This document shows positions 1 to 6,149 of a stretch of 64,000 nucleotides of DNA, piece after piece (position 1 is the stretch's first letter; the number at the start of each line of letters is the position of its first letter). The stretch is taken from NCBI GenBank assembly GCA_040220135.1, contig JAVJTT010000024.1, positions 372,001-436,000 of the forward strand, given 5' to 3'. The stretch comes from CAJXMH01 sp040220135 (GTDB taxonomy: Bacteria > Bacteroidota > Bacteroidia > Flavobacteriales_E > Vicingaceae). The translations under genes were made by a program, and so were the position numbers. Under the pieces are notes generated by a model. The model ran no database searches. It worked only from the letters and a program-made list of their open reading frames with translations, and was not told where the DNA came from.

Positions 1-1050
1 ACCGATCGGTATAACATGGCTTTGTCGCAGCGTCGGGCAAATGCCACCACCAATTACCTTATTTCAAAAGGAATTAGTCCTTCAAGAATTGTGGCAGTGG
101 GTTATGGCGAAAGTCAGTTGGTTAACAAATGCGGCAATGGAGTTGATTGTTCGGAAGAACAGCATGCTTTGAACAGGCGCACCGAGTTTGAAATAACCGA
201 TATGGGGAATATCGTCGAACGAAAGGAAAACAATACAGTGCAAAACAGAAAGAGGATAACTAAAGAGACAGTTAATGATTCAGTGGTTAAAAGCAGCAAA
301 GACGAAAAGATCATGGGAGTTACAGGGAGTAGCTTAGCTGAAAAAGAAAAACGAAAGCGTTTTAGTGAAACCAAGACCATAAATATTTTTTGTGTGATTA
401 CAGATGCCAAGTCAGGCAAACCCATTTCCGGGGTGGAGGTAATTGCTTCAGATATTTTTGATGCTAAAAATGTTTACACCACGAAGACCAATGAAAGAGG
501 AGAGTTTTCTTTGAGAATAGATGATTTCCAAGCCGGAGATAAAGCCTATTTAGACTTCTTACTTTCAAAAAAAGGGTATATCAGTCAAACCTATAATTAT
601 AGAGCAAAAATCACAGAAGACATGAATTCCTACGTCAATCTAAATAAATTCTTTGATGAGATTTACTTGGTTGCTGCAGATTTAGATGTTGACATTAGGA
701 AAGCCGCCAATTTAGCTAACATAGAGTTCGAAGTTGACCAAGCAAAAATTAGACGAAAGTCAGCCATTGAGTTGGATAAGATTGCGGCCATTTTGGTGGA
801 GCAAACGGATTTGAAAATAGAAATACAAGCACATACTGATTCAAGGGGAAGTAGTGACTACAACCTTAAGTTATCAGAAGACAGGGCCAAGGAAACCATG
901 AATTATTTAGTTTCAAAGGGCGTATCATACAGCCGAATTACTACCAAAGGTTTCGGCGAGCAAAAGTTACTAAACCATTGTAGTGATGGGGTAAAGTGCA
1001 GCGAAGCAGAGCATGCGGAGAATAGAAGGACGGAGTTTATAATTCGGTAG
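1..1050 (+). CDS. OmpA-family envelope protein, 5' end outside the window
   Basis: The reading frame is open from base 1, so the start lies to the left; 349 residues are visible. The first residues (YNMALSQRRA) are the end of one OmpA C-terminal peptidoglycan-binding domain, closing with NRRTEFEI near residue 60. A basic linker follows, then a carboxypeptidase regulatory-like beta domain around residues 120-180. A second complete OmpA domain covers about residues 240-349, with the HTDSRGSSDYNLKLS core and a NRRTEF end. OmpA domains of this type bind meso-diaminopimelate peptidoglycan and anchor outer-membrane complexes; many Bacteroidota homologues accompany PorP/SprF-like proteins. Two OmpA domains in one chain are unusual. 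The exact partner is unknown. No strong terminator follows, only a weak 7-bp hairpin at 1076-1094. Confidence 0.85.
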   Translation, partial: TDRYNMALSQRRANATTNYLISKGISPSRIVAVGYGESQLVNKCGNGVDCSEEQHALNRRTEFEITDMGNIVERKENNTVQNRKRITKETVNDSVVKSSKDEKIMGVTGSSLAEKEKRKRFSETKTINIFCVITDAKSGKPISGVEVIASDIFDAKNVYTTKTNERGEFSLRIDDFQAGDKAYLDFLLSKKGYISQTYNYRAKITEDMNSYVNLNKFFDEIYLVAADLDVDIRKAANLANIEFEVDQAKIRRKSAIELDKIAAILVEQTDLKIEIQAHTDSRGSSDYNLKLSEDRAKETMNYLVSKGVSYSRITTKGFGEQKLLNHCSDGVKCSEAEHAENRRTEFIIR

Positions 1051-1231
1051 AAGATTAATAGACTTGACTTTACCTAGGCAATAGAGGATTGCCTGACGGC
1101 CATCCTTGCTTCTTCGAGGCGATGTGCTGAGCCTAGCCGAAACATCAAAATGAATCCTTCGGCTATGCTGTTGCATAGTCTTTATTATTTGTTTTCAAAC
1201 TCTTAAAAGCAAGCTTTACGAAGCTTGAAAC

Positions 1232-1260
1232 AAAAAATCCCCGAAGCAAAACTTCGAGGA
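1232..1260 (-). terminator. Rho-independent terminator-like hairpin
   Basis: A 9-bp stem with one mismatch (1238-1246 with 1252-1260) and a 5-base loop is followed on the minus strand by a run of six T. It lies just downstream, in minus-strand sense, of a tRNA-Arg 3' fragment at 1268-1288. It therefore looks like the leftover terminator of a lost tRNA-Arg copy. Confidence 0.55.
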
Positions 1261-1267
1261 TATATTC

Positions 1268-1288
1268 TCTAGTGATCGCGACAGGATT
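1268..1288 (-). pseudogene. Fragment of tRNA-Arg 3' end
   Basis: These 21 bases are identical to 1426-1446, which cover the last 16 bases of the intact tRNA-Arg gene plus five bases beyond its 3' end. Past this point the similarity stops and a short GC-rich inverted motif (GGCTTCGCC) follows. With the hairpin at 1232-1260 it repeats the order 'tRNA 3' end, then terminator' seen at 1361-1446, so it is a decayed tandem copy. The rest of 1051-1430 holds small hairpins (1163-1178, 1212-1229) and no credible gene. Confidence 0.7.
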
Positions 1289-1360
1289 GGCTTCGCCTTG
1301 CCATACTTGTCCGAGAAGGGAATCAAAACCGCTAGAGCTCTCGCTCTGCGTCAACTCATA

Positions 1361-1393
1361 AAAAAACCGCTCAAGTAAACTTGGCGGTTTTTT
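1361..1393 (-). terminator. Terminator of tRNA-Arg
   Basis: The stem pairs ACCGC with GCGGT plus an inner CAAG/CTTG, with one unpaired base and a TAAA loop. A-rich and T-rich flanks make it usable on either strand. It lies 38 bases downstream of the tRNA-Arg 3' end. Confidence 0.7.
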
Positions 1394-1430
1394 ATTTCAT
1401 TACCGCTTCTAAGCGGTTTTGATCATCTAG

Positions 1431-1504
1431 TGATCGCGACAGGATTCGAACCTGTGACCGTCTGCTTAGAAGGCAGATGCTCTATCCAGCTGAGCTACGC
1501 GACC
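1431..1504 (-). tRNA. tRNA-Arg (anticodon TCT)
   Basis: On the minus strand the cloverleaf folds completely. The acceptor is GGTCGCG with CGCGATC and discriminator A. The D arm is GCTC/GAGC, the anticodon arm TCTGC/GCAGA with loop CTTCTAA (anticodon TCT), and the T arm ACAGG/CCTGT with TTCGAAT. CCA is not encoded. It reads AGA codons, which this genome uses heavily. The 5' 23 bases overlap the end of the GIY-YIG gene on the same strand. Confidence 0.96.
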
Positions 1505-1736
1505 ATTTATCTTTTATATACTTGCGTCCGTCGCCAGATTTAAGAAACTTTTCTTTTAATCTAGCTTCTTCAGCACTTTCATATTCCTCAACAAAAAACA
1601 ACTTCCATGGTCTGAACCCTTTGGTTGATTTTGTTTTCCCTGAATTGTGTTCTTTCAGTCTACGACTTACATTTTTAGCTATCCCTTTATAAAAGCGATT
1701 GTGCGATTCACTATATAGAACGTAAACATACCACAT
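1482..1736 (-). CDS. Small GIY-YIG nuclease-family protein running into tRNA-Arg
   Basis: An 84-residue protein starting at MWYVYVLYS. The GIY-YIG signature is VYVL at residues 4-7 and FYKGIAKNVSRRLKEH further on, with the conserved Arg of the helix and a later Glu-rich helix (EARLKEKFLKSG). This is the single-domain family often annotated as UvrC-like or UPF0213, whose biological role is not settled. An upstream in-frame ATG at 1787 would add 17 residues encoded by tRNA-derived and repeat DNA, so I prefer 1736. The last seven codons (WSRSSAG) and the TAG stop are the 5' end of the tRNA-Arg gene read in frame, with the stop in the D-loop. A direct copy of the same tRNA 5' sequence lies upstream at 1803-1826, so the gene is bracketed by tRNA sequence. 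This suggests a small mobile or tRNA-targeting module. Confidence 0.85.
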   Translation of the reverse strand: MWYVYVLYSESHNRFYKGIAKNVSRRLKEHNSGKTKSTKGFRPWKLFFVEEYESAEEARLKEKFLKSGDGRKYIKDKWSRSSAG

Positions 1737-1752
1737 TTTAAAGAACTTTAAT

Positions 1753-1826
1753 GGCAGATGCTCCCCGCCTGCCGTTGCCTTGGCCATTGCTCGGCGGGCA
1801 GGTATCCAGCTGAGCTACGCGACCAT
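1753..1826 (-). pseudogene. tRNA-Arg 5' remnant with hairpin inserted in the D-loop
   Basis: Positions 1803-1826 repeat 1483-1506 exactly (24 bases, the 5' end of tRNA-Arg plus two bases upstream). Positions 1753-1763 repeat 1472-1482 (11 bases, the next part of the tRNA). Between them sit 39 extra bases at 1764-1802 that fold into a 10-bp GC-rich stem with one wobble and one mismatch. The insertion point is between GGATA and GAGC of the D arm. The similarity ends at the anticodon stem, so no functional tRNA can form. Confidence 0.85.
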
Positions 1827-1848
1827 ATTACAACTTCCTATTTCAATT

Positions 1849-1901
1849 GGTCTTGCGTAGCGAAGCTGCCTGTCCCGATTGTTTCGGGAAGCTACGCGAC
1901 C
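1849..1901 (-). repeat. Inverted repeat built on a tRNA-Arg 5' fragment
   Basis: The outer arms are GGTCTTGCGTAGC (1849-1861) and GCTACGCGACC (1891-1901). The right arm is the first 11 bases of tRNA-Arg on the minus strand. The inner part holds a second hairpin, TCCCGA-TTGTT-TCGGGA. It is a third tRNA fragment joined to a palindrome. Confidence 0.7.
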
Positions 1902-1910
1902 TTAAGGCTC

Positions 1911-1950
1911 TAAAAAACAAAAGCCCTCCGCCATTTGGAGGAAGGCTTTT
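1911..1950 (-). terminator. Terminator of tRNA-Asp
   Basis: AAAAGCC pairs with GGCTTTT, with an inner CTCC/GGAG stem. On the minus strand it is followed by a T-rich run. It begins directly after the 3' end of tRNA-Asp. Confidence 0.75.
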
Positions 1951-1951
1951 G

Positions 1952-2025
1952 CGGTCCGGACGAGACTCGAACTCGCGACCCCCTGCGTGACAGGCAGGTA
2001 TTCTAACCAACTGAACTACCGGACC
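1952..2025 (-). tRNA. tRNA-Asp (anticodon GTC)
   Basis: A complete cloverleaf on the minus strand. The acceptor is GGTCCGG with CCGGACC and discriminator G. The anticodon arm is CCTGC/GCAGG with loop CTGTCAC (anticodon GTC), and the T arm is GCGAG/CTCGT with TTCGAGT. CCA is not encoded. A decayed copy lies upstream at 2060-2123. Confidence 0.96.
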
Positions 2026-2059
2026 AGAATGTCTTATAATGGACTAATTTATTATTCGT

Positions 2060-2123
2060 AAGGGAGTCGACTCGCGACCCTCCCGACATGTCGGGATATT
2101 CTAACCAGCTGAACTACTAGACC
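2060..2123 (-). pseudogene. tRNA-Asp pseudogene, anticodon arm replaced by a palindrome
   Basis: In minus-strand sense the first 27 bases match tRNA-Asp with few changes (GGTCTAGTAGTTC... against GGTCCGGTAGTTC...). The anticodon stem-loop is replaced by the perfect palindrome TCCCGACATGTCGGGA (2081-2096). The variable region and T-arm start (GGGTCGCGAGT) then resume. The acceptor 3' strand no longer pairs. There is no anticodon, so it cannot decode. The remaining bases to 2375 hold no credible gene; they form the AT-rich leader region of the cold-shock gene. Confidence 0.8.
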
Positions 2124-2375
2124 AAAATCTTAAGAGCTAACACTGCTTTTTTGCAGGACGGCAAATGTAAAGCATTTTTTTTATTTGAGTTTAGCTTTTA
2201 GCCAAAAAATTACACCTTTTTTTAGCTCTTTTTTAGCGGCCTATACCTACACTTTGAAAGTCAGATTAGTAGAGGAAAAAAGATATTTCAAAAATAATTT
2301 TCTAGAAGTAGAGTATCTTCGTTTTATTAACCTACCTTCGCCGTCTAATTATTTATTTATTATTTTTTATTTATT

Positions 2376-2567
2376 ATGAGTACAGGAACTGTAAAGTTCT
2401 TTAATGAGACCAAAGGTTTTGGTTTTATCAAAGAAGAAAGCTCTGAAGAAGAACACTTCGTGCATGTAACCGGATTAATTGATGAAGTTAAAGAAGGTGA
2501 CACTGTAGAATACGAGCTAAAACAAGGAAAGAAAGGAATGAACGCGGTTAACGTAAAAGTTGTATAA
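2376..2567 (+). CDS. Cold-shock protein, CspA family
   Basis: A 63-residue single cold-shock domain. Both nucleic-acid-binding motifs are present: RNP1-like KGFGFIK at residues 13-19 and RNP2-like HFVHV at 27-31. The protein binds single-stranded RNA and DNA and acts as an RNA chaperone in the cytoplasm. The length is normal for the family. No Shine-Dalgarno sequence precedes the ATG; the leader is an AT-only TTATTTA-rich stretch, as is common in Bacteroidota. A strong terminator follows 26 bases after the stop, so it is monocistronic. Whether it is cold-induced or housekeeping cannot be told. Confidence 0.93.
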   Translation: MSTGTVKFFNETKGFGFIKEESSEEEHFVHVTGLIDEVKEGDTVEYELKQGKKGMNAVNVKVV

Positions 2568-2593
2568 ACCGTTACATCATAAGTTTTGAGTAC

Positions 2594-2628
2594 GTCCCCT
2601 TCGACATTGTCGAAGGGGACTTTTTTTT
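2594..2628 (+). terminator. Terminator of the cold-shock gene
   Basis: GTCCCCTTCGAC and GTCGAAGGGGAC form a perfect 12-bp stem around the loop ATT, followed by eight T. It is a strong intrinsic terminator. Confidence 0.92.
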
Positions 2629-2791
2629 GTATAAACGTTAATAATGATTAGCATCTAAGTCCCACAACTTTACTAAGTATAAATAACAACGCTAGTTTTA
2701 CGCAGAAGGAAAGCCAATGCGAATACGATAAAATCTAGTGTATTTTTTAAGTGGAGAGGTCAAAGTCACAATGACACGGCCGCTTACAAAC

Positions 2792-2830
2792 AAAAAACAA
2801 AAAAGCCACGCTTGAGAAAGCGTGGCTTTT
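2792..2830 (-). terminator. Terminator of the thrS-infC-rpmI-rplT operon
   Basis: AAAAGCCACGCTT pairs with AAGCGTGGCTTTT, and a T-rich run follows on the minus strand. It lies 24 bases after the rplT stop. Confidence 0.88.
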
Positions 2831-2853
2831 GTATATTCTACTAAGTATTAAGT

Positions 2854-3198
2854 TTACTTCACTGTGTCAACAATTGCTTTAAAAGCAGCTGCATCATTCA
2901 TCGCTAAGTCGGCTAATACTTTTCTATTAAGCTGAATGTCTTTCTTATTCAAAAGTCCCATAAACTGAGAGTAAGACATTCCGTGCTCTCTAGTTGCCGC
3001 ATTGATTCTTTGAATCCAAAGGCCTCTAAAGTTTCTTTTCTTTTGTTTACGGCCAACGTAGGCAAACTGATGACCTCTTTCAACAGCGTTCTTGGCAACG
3101 GTGTGAACGTTTTTTCTTCTACCGAAATAGCCTTTCGCTTCTTTTAATACTTTTTTTCTTCTTGCTTTTGCAGCAACTGAATTTACTGATCTTGGCAT
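2854..3198 (-). CDS. rplT: 50S ribosomal protein L20
   Basis: A 114-residue protein with the typical very basic N-terminus (MPRSVNSVAAKARRKK) and the conserved GRRKNVHTVAKNAVERG and KRNFRGLWIQRINAATR blocks. It binds 23S rRNA and is needed early in large-subunit assembly. It is the last gene of the classical thrS-infC-rpmI-rplT order. In other bacteria L20 represses the operon through an RNA site; no such site can be assigned here by eye. Confidence 0.98.
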   Translation of the reverse strand: MPRSVNSVAAKARRKKVLKEAKGYFGRRKNVHTVAKNAVERGHQFAYVGRKQKKRNFRGLWIQRINAATREHGMSYSQFMGLLNKKDIQLNRKVLADLAMNDAAAFKAIVDTVK

Positions 3199-3299
3199 TT
3201 TTTACTTCGTTTTTTGAATAATCGCGGTCAATTGACACTTTAAAAGGCGAGTATCCGGGTTTTTGTTGATTAATTAAGTTACGATAACCTGGGTTGATC

Positions 3300-3497
3300 T
3301 TACTTCATGCAAAGTTGCAACTTCACATTGTTCTCATCGGCTTTGTGAACCAATGCGTCTTTTGTTAAGTTACGCTTACGCTTCGTTTCTTTTTTAGTCA
3401 AAATATGACTTTTAAAAGCGTGCTTTCGCTTGATCTTACCAGATCCAGTGATTTTGAATCTCTTCTTAGCACTGGAAATAGTTTTCATTTTTGGCAT
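3300..3497 (-). CDS. rpmI: 50S ribosomal protein L35
   Basis: A 65-residue basic protein with the L35 signature (MPKMKTISSAKKRFKITGSGKIKR, then HILTKKETKRKRNL). It is the usual size. It lies 34 bases after infC and 101 bases before rplT on the same strand. Confidence 0.98.
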   Translation of the reverse strand: MPKMKTISSAKKRFKITGSGKIKRKHAFKSHILTKKETKRKRNLTKDALVHKADENNVKLQLCMK

Positions 3498-3531
3498 TGC
3501 GCTTATTTATTGAGTTAAACTAAATTGAATT

Positions 3532-4083
3532 CTACTTTTTCTTCTTTGGAGCCAACATCATGATCATTCGCTTACCTTCCATCTTCGGCATTGATTCTAC
3601 CGTCGCGATTTCTTCAAGCGATTGAGCCAGTTTAAGAAGTAGGATTTGACCTTTATCCTTAAACAGGATAGATCTTCCTTTAAAGAACACATAAGCTTTC
3701 ACTTTTGCACCTTCTTCAATAAACTTCTCAGCATGGTTCAACTTAAAATTGAAATCATGGTCATCCGTATTGGGGCCAAATCGGATTTCCTTAACAACAA
3801 CTTTTGTCGCCTTAGATTTCATTTCTTTCTGTTTCTTCTTTTGTTCATAAAGAAACTTCTTGTAATCAATGATCTTACAAACCGGTGGGTCTGCTTTGGG
3901 CGATATTTCAACTAGGTCTAATTCTGCTTCGTTGGCCATTTCAAGTGCACGGTCAATAGAGTAAACACCTTGTTCTACTCCTTCACCGACAACTCTGACG
4001 CTTGAAGCCGAAATTTTATCGTTGATCTTGTGTGGATCTTCTTTTCTTCTAGTGAAATTACGGGGTCTTCTTCCTCGAGCTAT
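3532..4083 (-). CDS. infC: Translation initiation factor IF-3, apparent AUA start
   Basis: IF-3 binds the 30S subunit and checks the start codon-initiator tRNA pair. The first ATG in frame (3939) would give only 135 residues and remove most of the N-terminal domain. Translation of the upstream frame gives a normal IF-3 N-terminus (RGRRPRNFTRR, HKINDKISASSVRVVG, GVYSIDRALEMA), for a total of 183 residues. There is no ATG, GTG or TTG in those 48 codons. An ATA at 4081-4083 sits 8 bases after a perfect AAGGAGG, so AUA is the likely start. In E. coli infC uses AUU, and this allows IF-3 to limit its own synthesis; the same logic is inferred here. The thrS stop lies 19 bases upstream. Confidence 0.93.
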   Translation of the reverse strand: MARGRRPRNFTRRKEDPHKINDKISASSVRVVGEGVEQGVYSIDRALEMANEAELDLVEISPKADPPVCKIIDYKKFLYEQKKKQKEMKSKATKVVVKEIRFGPNTDDHDFNFKLNHAEKFIEEGAKVKAYVFFKGRSILFKDKGQILLLKLAQSLEEIATVESMPKMEGKRMIMMLAPKKKK

Positions 4084-4091
4084 TGCTTGGT

Positions 4092-4098
4092 CCTCCTT
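4092..4098 (-). promoter_or_regulatory. Shine-Dalgarno that sets the non-AUG start of infC
   Basis: The minus strand reads AAGGAGG, complementary to the 16S rRNA tail, then eight bases, then ATA. A perfect Shine-Dalgarno is uncommon in Bacteroidota, so its presence here supports a weak start codon that needs help. Confidence 0.8.
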
Positions 4099-4102
4099 AA
4101 AT

Positions 4103-6046
4103 TTACTTTGTTATACTTATTAATTTATCTATTTCTGTTTGAAGATAAGTGGCAAATTCATCAATTTTCATGCTGCCAATGTCACCTTCTCCGTGTTTTC
4201 TTACTGAAACTGTTCCGTTTTCGATCTCTTTCTCTCCTATGATTAACATGTATGGAACCTTAGATACTTCTGCATCTCGTATCTTTTTCCCTACCTTCTC
4301 ATTTCGATCGTCAACGAATCCGCGAATATCGGAATTATTTAAAACATTTAAAACCTCCTTGCACTTTTCATTGTATTTCTCGCTCAAAGGCAAAATTGCG
4401 ATCTGATCTGGGGTTAACCACAGAGGGAAATTACCGCCGCAATGCTCGATTAAGACTGCCACAAAACGTTCCAATGAGCCAAAAGGAGCTCGGTGAATCA
4501 TCACCGGTCGGTGTCTTTCATCATCGCTTCCGACGTATTCCAATTCAAAGCGCTCCGGTAAATTATAATCTACCTGTATAGTGCCCAATTGCCATTTTCT
4601 TCCAAGGGCGTCTTTTACCATGAAGTCGAGTTTTGGCCCATAGAATGCAGCCTCTCCATATTCTACTACGGTATTCAAGTCCTTACCTTGAACGGCATTC
4701 TTGATGGCATTCTCCGCTTTTTCCCAGTTTTCATCGCTTCCTATGTACTTGCTTTTGTCTTCTGGGTCGCGCAATGAAATCTGAGCGGTAAACTCTTCAA
4801 AACTTAATGCTTTGAATACATATAATACAAGGTCAATTACTTTTTTGAACTCTTCTTCTACTTGGTCGGCGGTGCAGAATAAGTGGGCATCATCTTGCGT
4901 AAAACCTCTTACTCGAGTTAAGCCATGGAGTTCTCCGCTTTGCTCGTAACGATAAACGGTTCCAAACTCAGCAAAGCGAATTGGTAGATCTCGGTAGGAG
5001 CGAGGCTGTGATTTGTATATTTCACAGTGGTGAGGGCAATTCATCGGCTTTAATAAGAATTCCTCATTTTCATTGGGCGTTTTAATGGGTTGAAATGAAT
5101 CTTCCCCATATTTGGCATAATGTCCCGAGGTAACATAAAGCTCCTTGCTTCCAATATGCGGGGTAACAACTGGTAAATAACCTGCTTTCAGCTGAGCTTG
5201 CCGCATGAAGTTCTCCAAGCGCTCTCTTAATTGGGCTCCTTTTGGCAACCATAGAGGTAAGCCTTGACCTACTTTCTGACTAAAAGTAAAAAGTTCTAGT
5301 TCTTTGCCCAGCTTTCGATGGTCTCTTTCCTTGGCCTTTTCTAAAAGCTCTAAATATTCATCCAACTCTTTTTTCTTAGGGAAAGAAGTACCGTAAATAC
5401 GAGTGAGTTGTTTATTCTTTTCGTCACCACGCCAATAGGCTCCGGCTAAGTTTAAAAGCTTGACAGCTTTTATAAAGCCCGTGTTAGGAATGTGAGGCCC
5501 TCGACAAAGGTCAGTGAAGTTTCCTTGATGATAAAAAGTAATTTCTCCATCGTCTAGACCGTCTAAAAGTTCTAGTTTGTATTCGTCACCTTTCTTTTGG
5601 TAGTAACTTATAGCCTCTGCTTTCGAAATTTCTTCTCTTTGGTATTCGCTTTTTTGTTTGGCAAGTTCCTTCATTTTCTGCTCGATCTTGGGCAAATCTT
5701 CAGCAGTGATAACTCTGTCTCCGGCGTCTACATCATAGTAAAATCCATTCTCAATCGGTGGCCCAATGCCCAATTTAATTCCTGGGTATAGTGCTTCTAA
5801 AGCCTCCGCAAGAAGGTGGGCAGAAGAATGCCAAAAGGTTTCTTTTCCATCTTCATCTCTCCATGTCAGAAGCTCAAGTTTTGCATCTTTCTTAATAGGG
5901 CGAAAGGCATCTTGTACCTTGCCGTTAACTTTGGCCGCCAATACATTTCGGGCTAATCCTTCACTAATGCTCTTGGCTACTTCTAGAGGAGTAACTTCCG
6001 CTTCGTATTCTTTTACCGCACCATCCGGTAGAGTAATTGCTATCAT
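4103..6046 (-). CDS. thrS: Threonyl-tRNA synthetase
   Basis: A 647-residue class II synthetase of normal length. In order: N-terminal TGS domain (residues 1-60), editing domain with HSSAHLLAEAL near residue 73, catalytic core with the zinc-site MNCPHHCEIY near residue 338, motif 2 RFAEFGTVYRYE, motif 3 HRAPFGSLERF, and a C-terminal anticodon-binding domain. It charges tRNA-Thr in the cytoplasm. It is the first gene of the operon. A promoter lies directly upstream, which gives a leader of roughly 15 bases with no room for a T-box or an E. coli-like operator. Confidence 0.98.
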   Translation of the reverse strand: MIAITLPDGAVKEYEAEVTPLEVAKSISEGLARNVLAAKVNGKVQDAFRPIKKDAKLELLTWRDEDGKETFWHSSAHLLAEALEALYPGIKLGIGPPIENGFYYDVDAGDRVITAEDLPKIEQKMKELAKQKSEYQREEISKAEAISYYQKKGDEYKLELLDGLDDGEITFYHQGNFTDLCRGPHIPNTGFIKAVKLLNLAGAYWRGDEKNKQLTRIYGTSFPKKKELDEYLELLEKAKERDHRKLGKELELFTFSQKVGQGLPLWLPKGAQLRERLENFMRQAQLKAGYLPVVTPHIGSKELYVTSGHYAKYGEDSFQPIKTPNENEEFLLKPMNCPHHCEIYKSQPRSYRDLPIRFAEFGTVYRYEQSGELHGLTRVRGFTQDDAHLFCTADQVEEEFKKVIDLVLYVFKALSFEEFTAQISLRDPEDKSKYIGSDENWEKAENAIKNAVQGKDLNTVVEYGEAAFYGPKLDFMVKDALGRKWQLGTIQVDYNLPERFELEYVGSDDERHRPVMIHRAPFGSLERFVAVLIEHCGGNFPLWLTPDQIAILPLSEKYNEKCKEVLNVLNNSDIRGFVDDRNEKVGKKIRDAEVSKVPYMLIIGEKEIENGTVSVRKHGEGDIGSMKIDEFATYLQTEIDKLISITK

Positions 6047-6065
6047 GAGTTTTTATTATTTGTGG

Positions 6066-6096
6066 CAAAGATACTAGCTTGACCTAGCTTTTAAAA
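6066..6096 (-). promoter_or_regulatory. Bacteroidota-type promoter of thrS operon
   Basis: The minus strand reads TTTT (6096-6093), 19 bases, then TATCTTTG (6073-6066). The second box matches the Bacteroidota -7 consensus TAnnTTTG exactly, and the first is one base off the -33 TTTG box. Transcription should begin near 6060, close to the ATG at 6046. Confidence 0.6.
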
Positions 6097-6097
6097 T

Positions 6098-6125
6098 AAA
6101 AAAAGAGCGCCAATCGGCGCCCTTT
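6098..6125 (-). terminator. Terminator of the 6150-7034 lipoprotein gene
   Basis: GCGCC pairs with GGCGC around AATC, with a T tract on the minus strand. It directly abuts the thrS promoter. Confidence 0.78.
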
Positions 6126-6149
6126 TCTAAGTGCTTCAATGGCTTATCT

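Noticed and set aside
1163..1354. Minus-strand 63-codon frame left of tRNA-Arg
   Set aside because: It consists of tRNA fragment, hairpin and terminator sequence; no domain or ribosome binding site.
1737..1787. Upstream ATG of the GIY-YIG gene
   Set aside because: The extra 17 codons are tRNA-derived and repeat DNA; the family begins at the WYVYVLYS strand.
1051..2150. Integrative element or prophage edge at the tRNA genes
   Set aside because: No integrase, no cargo beyond the 84-residue nuclease, and both sides continue into ordinary chromosomal genes.
2185..2379. Plus-strand 64-codon frame before the cold-shock gene
   Set aside because: AT-rich low-complexity translation with no recognisable domain; it runs into the cold-shock start and fits a non-coding leader better.
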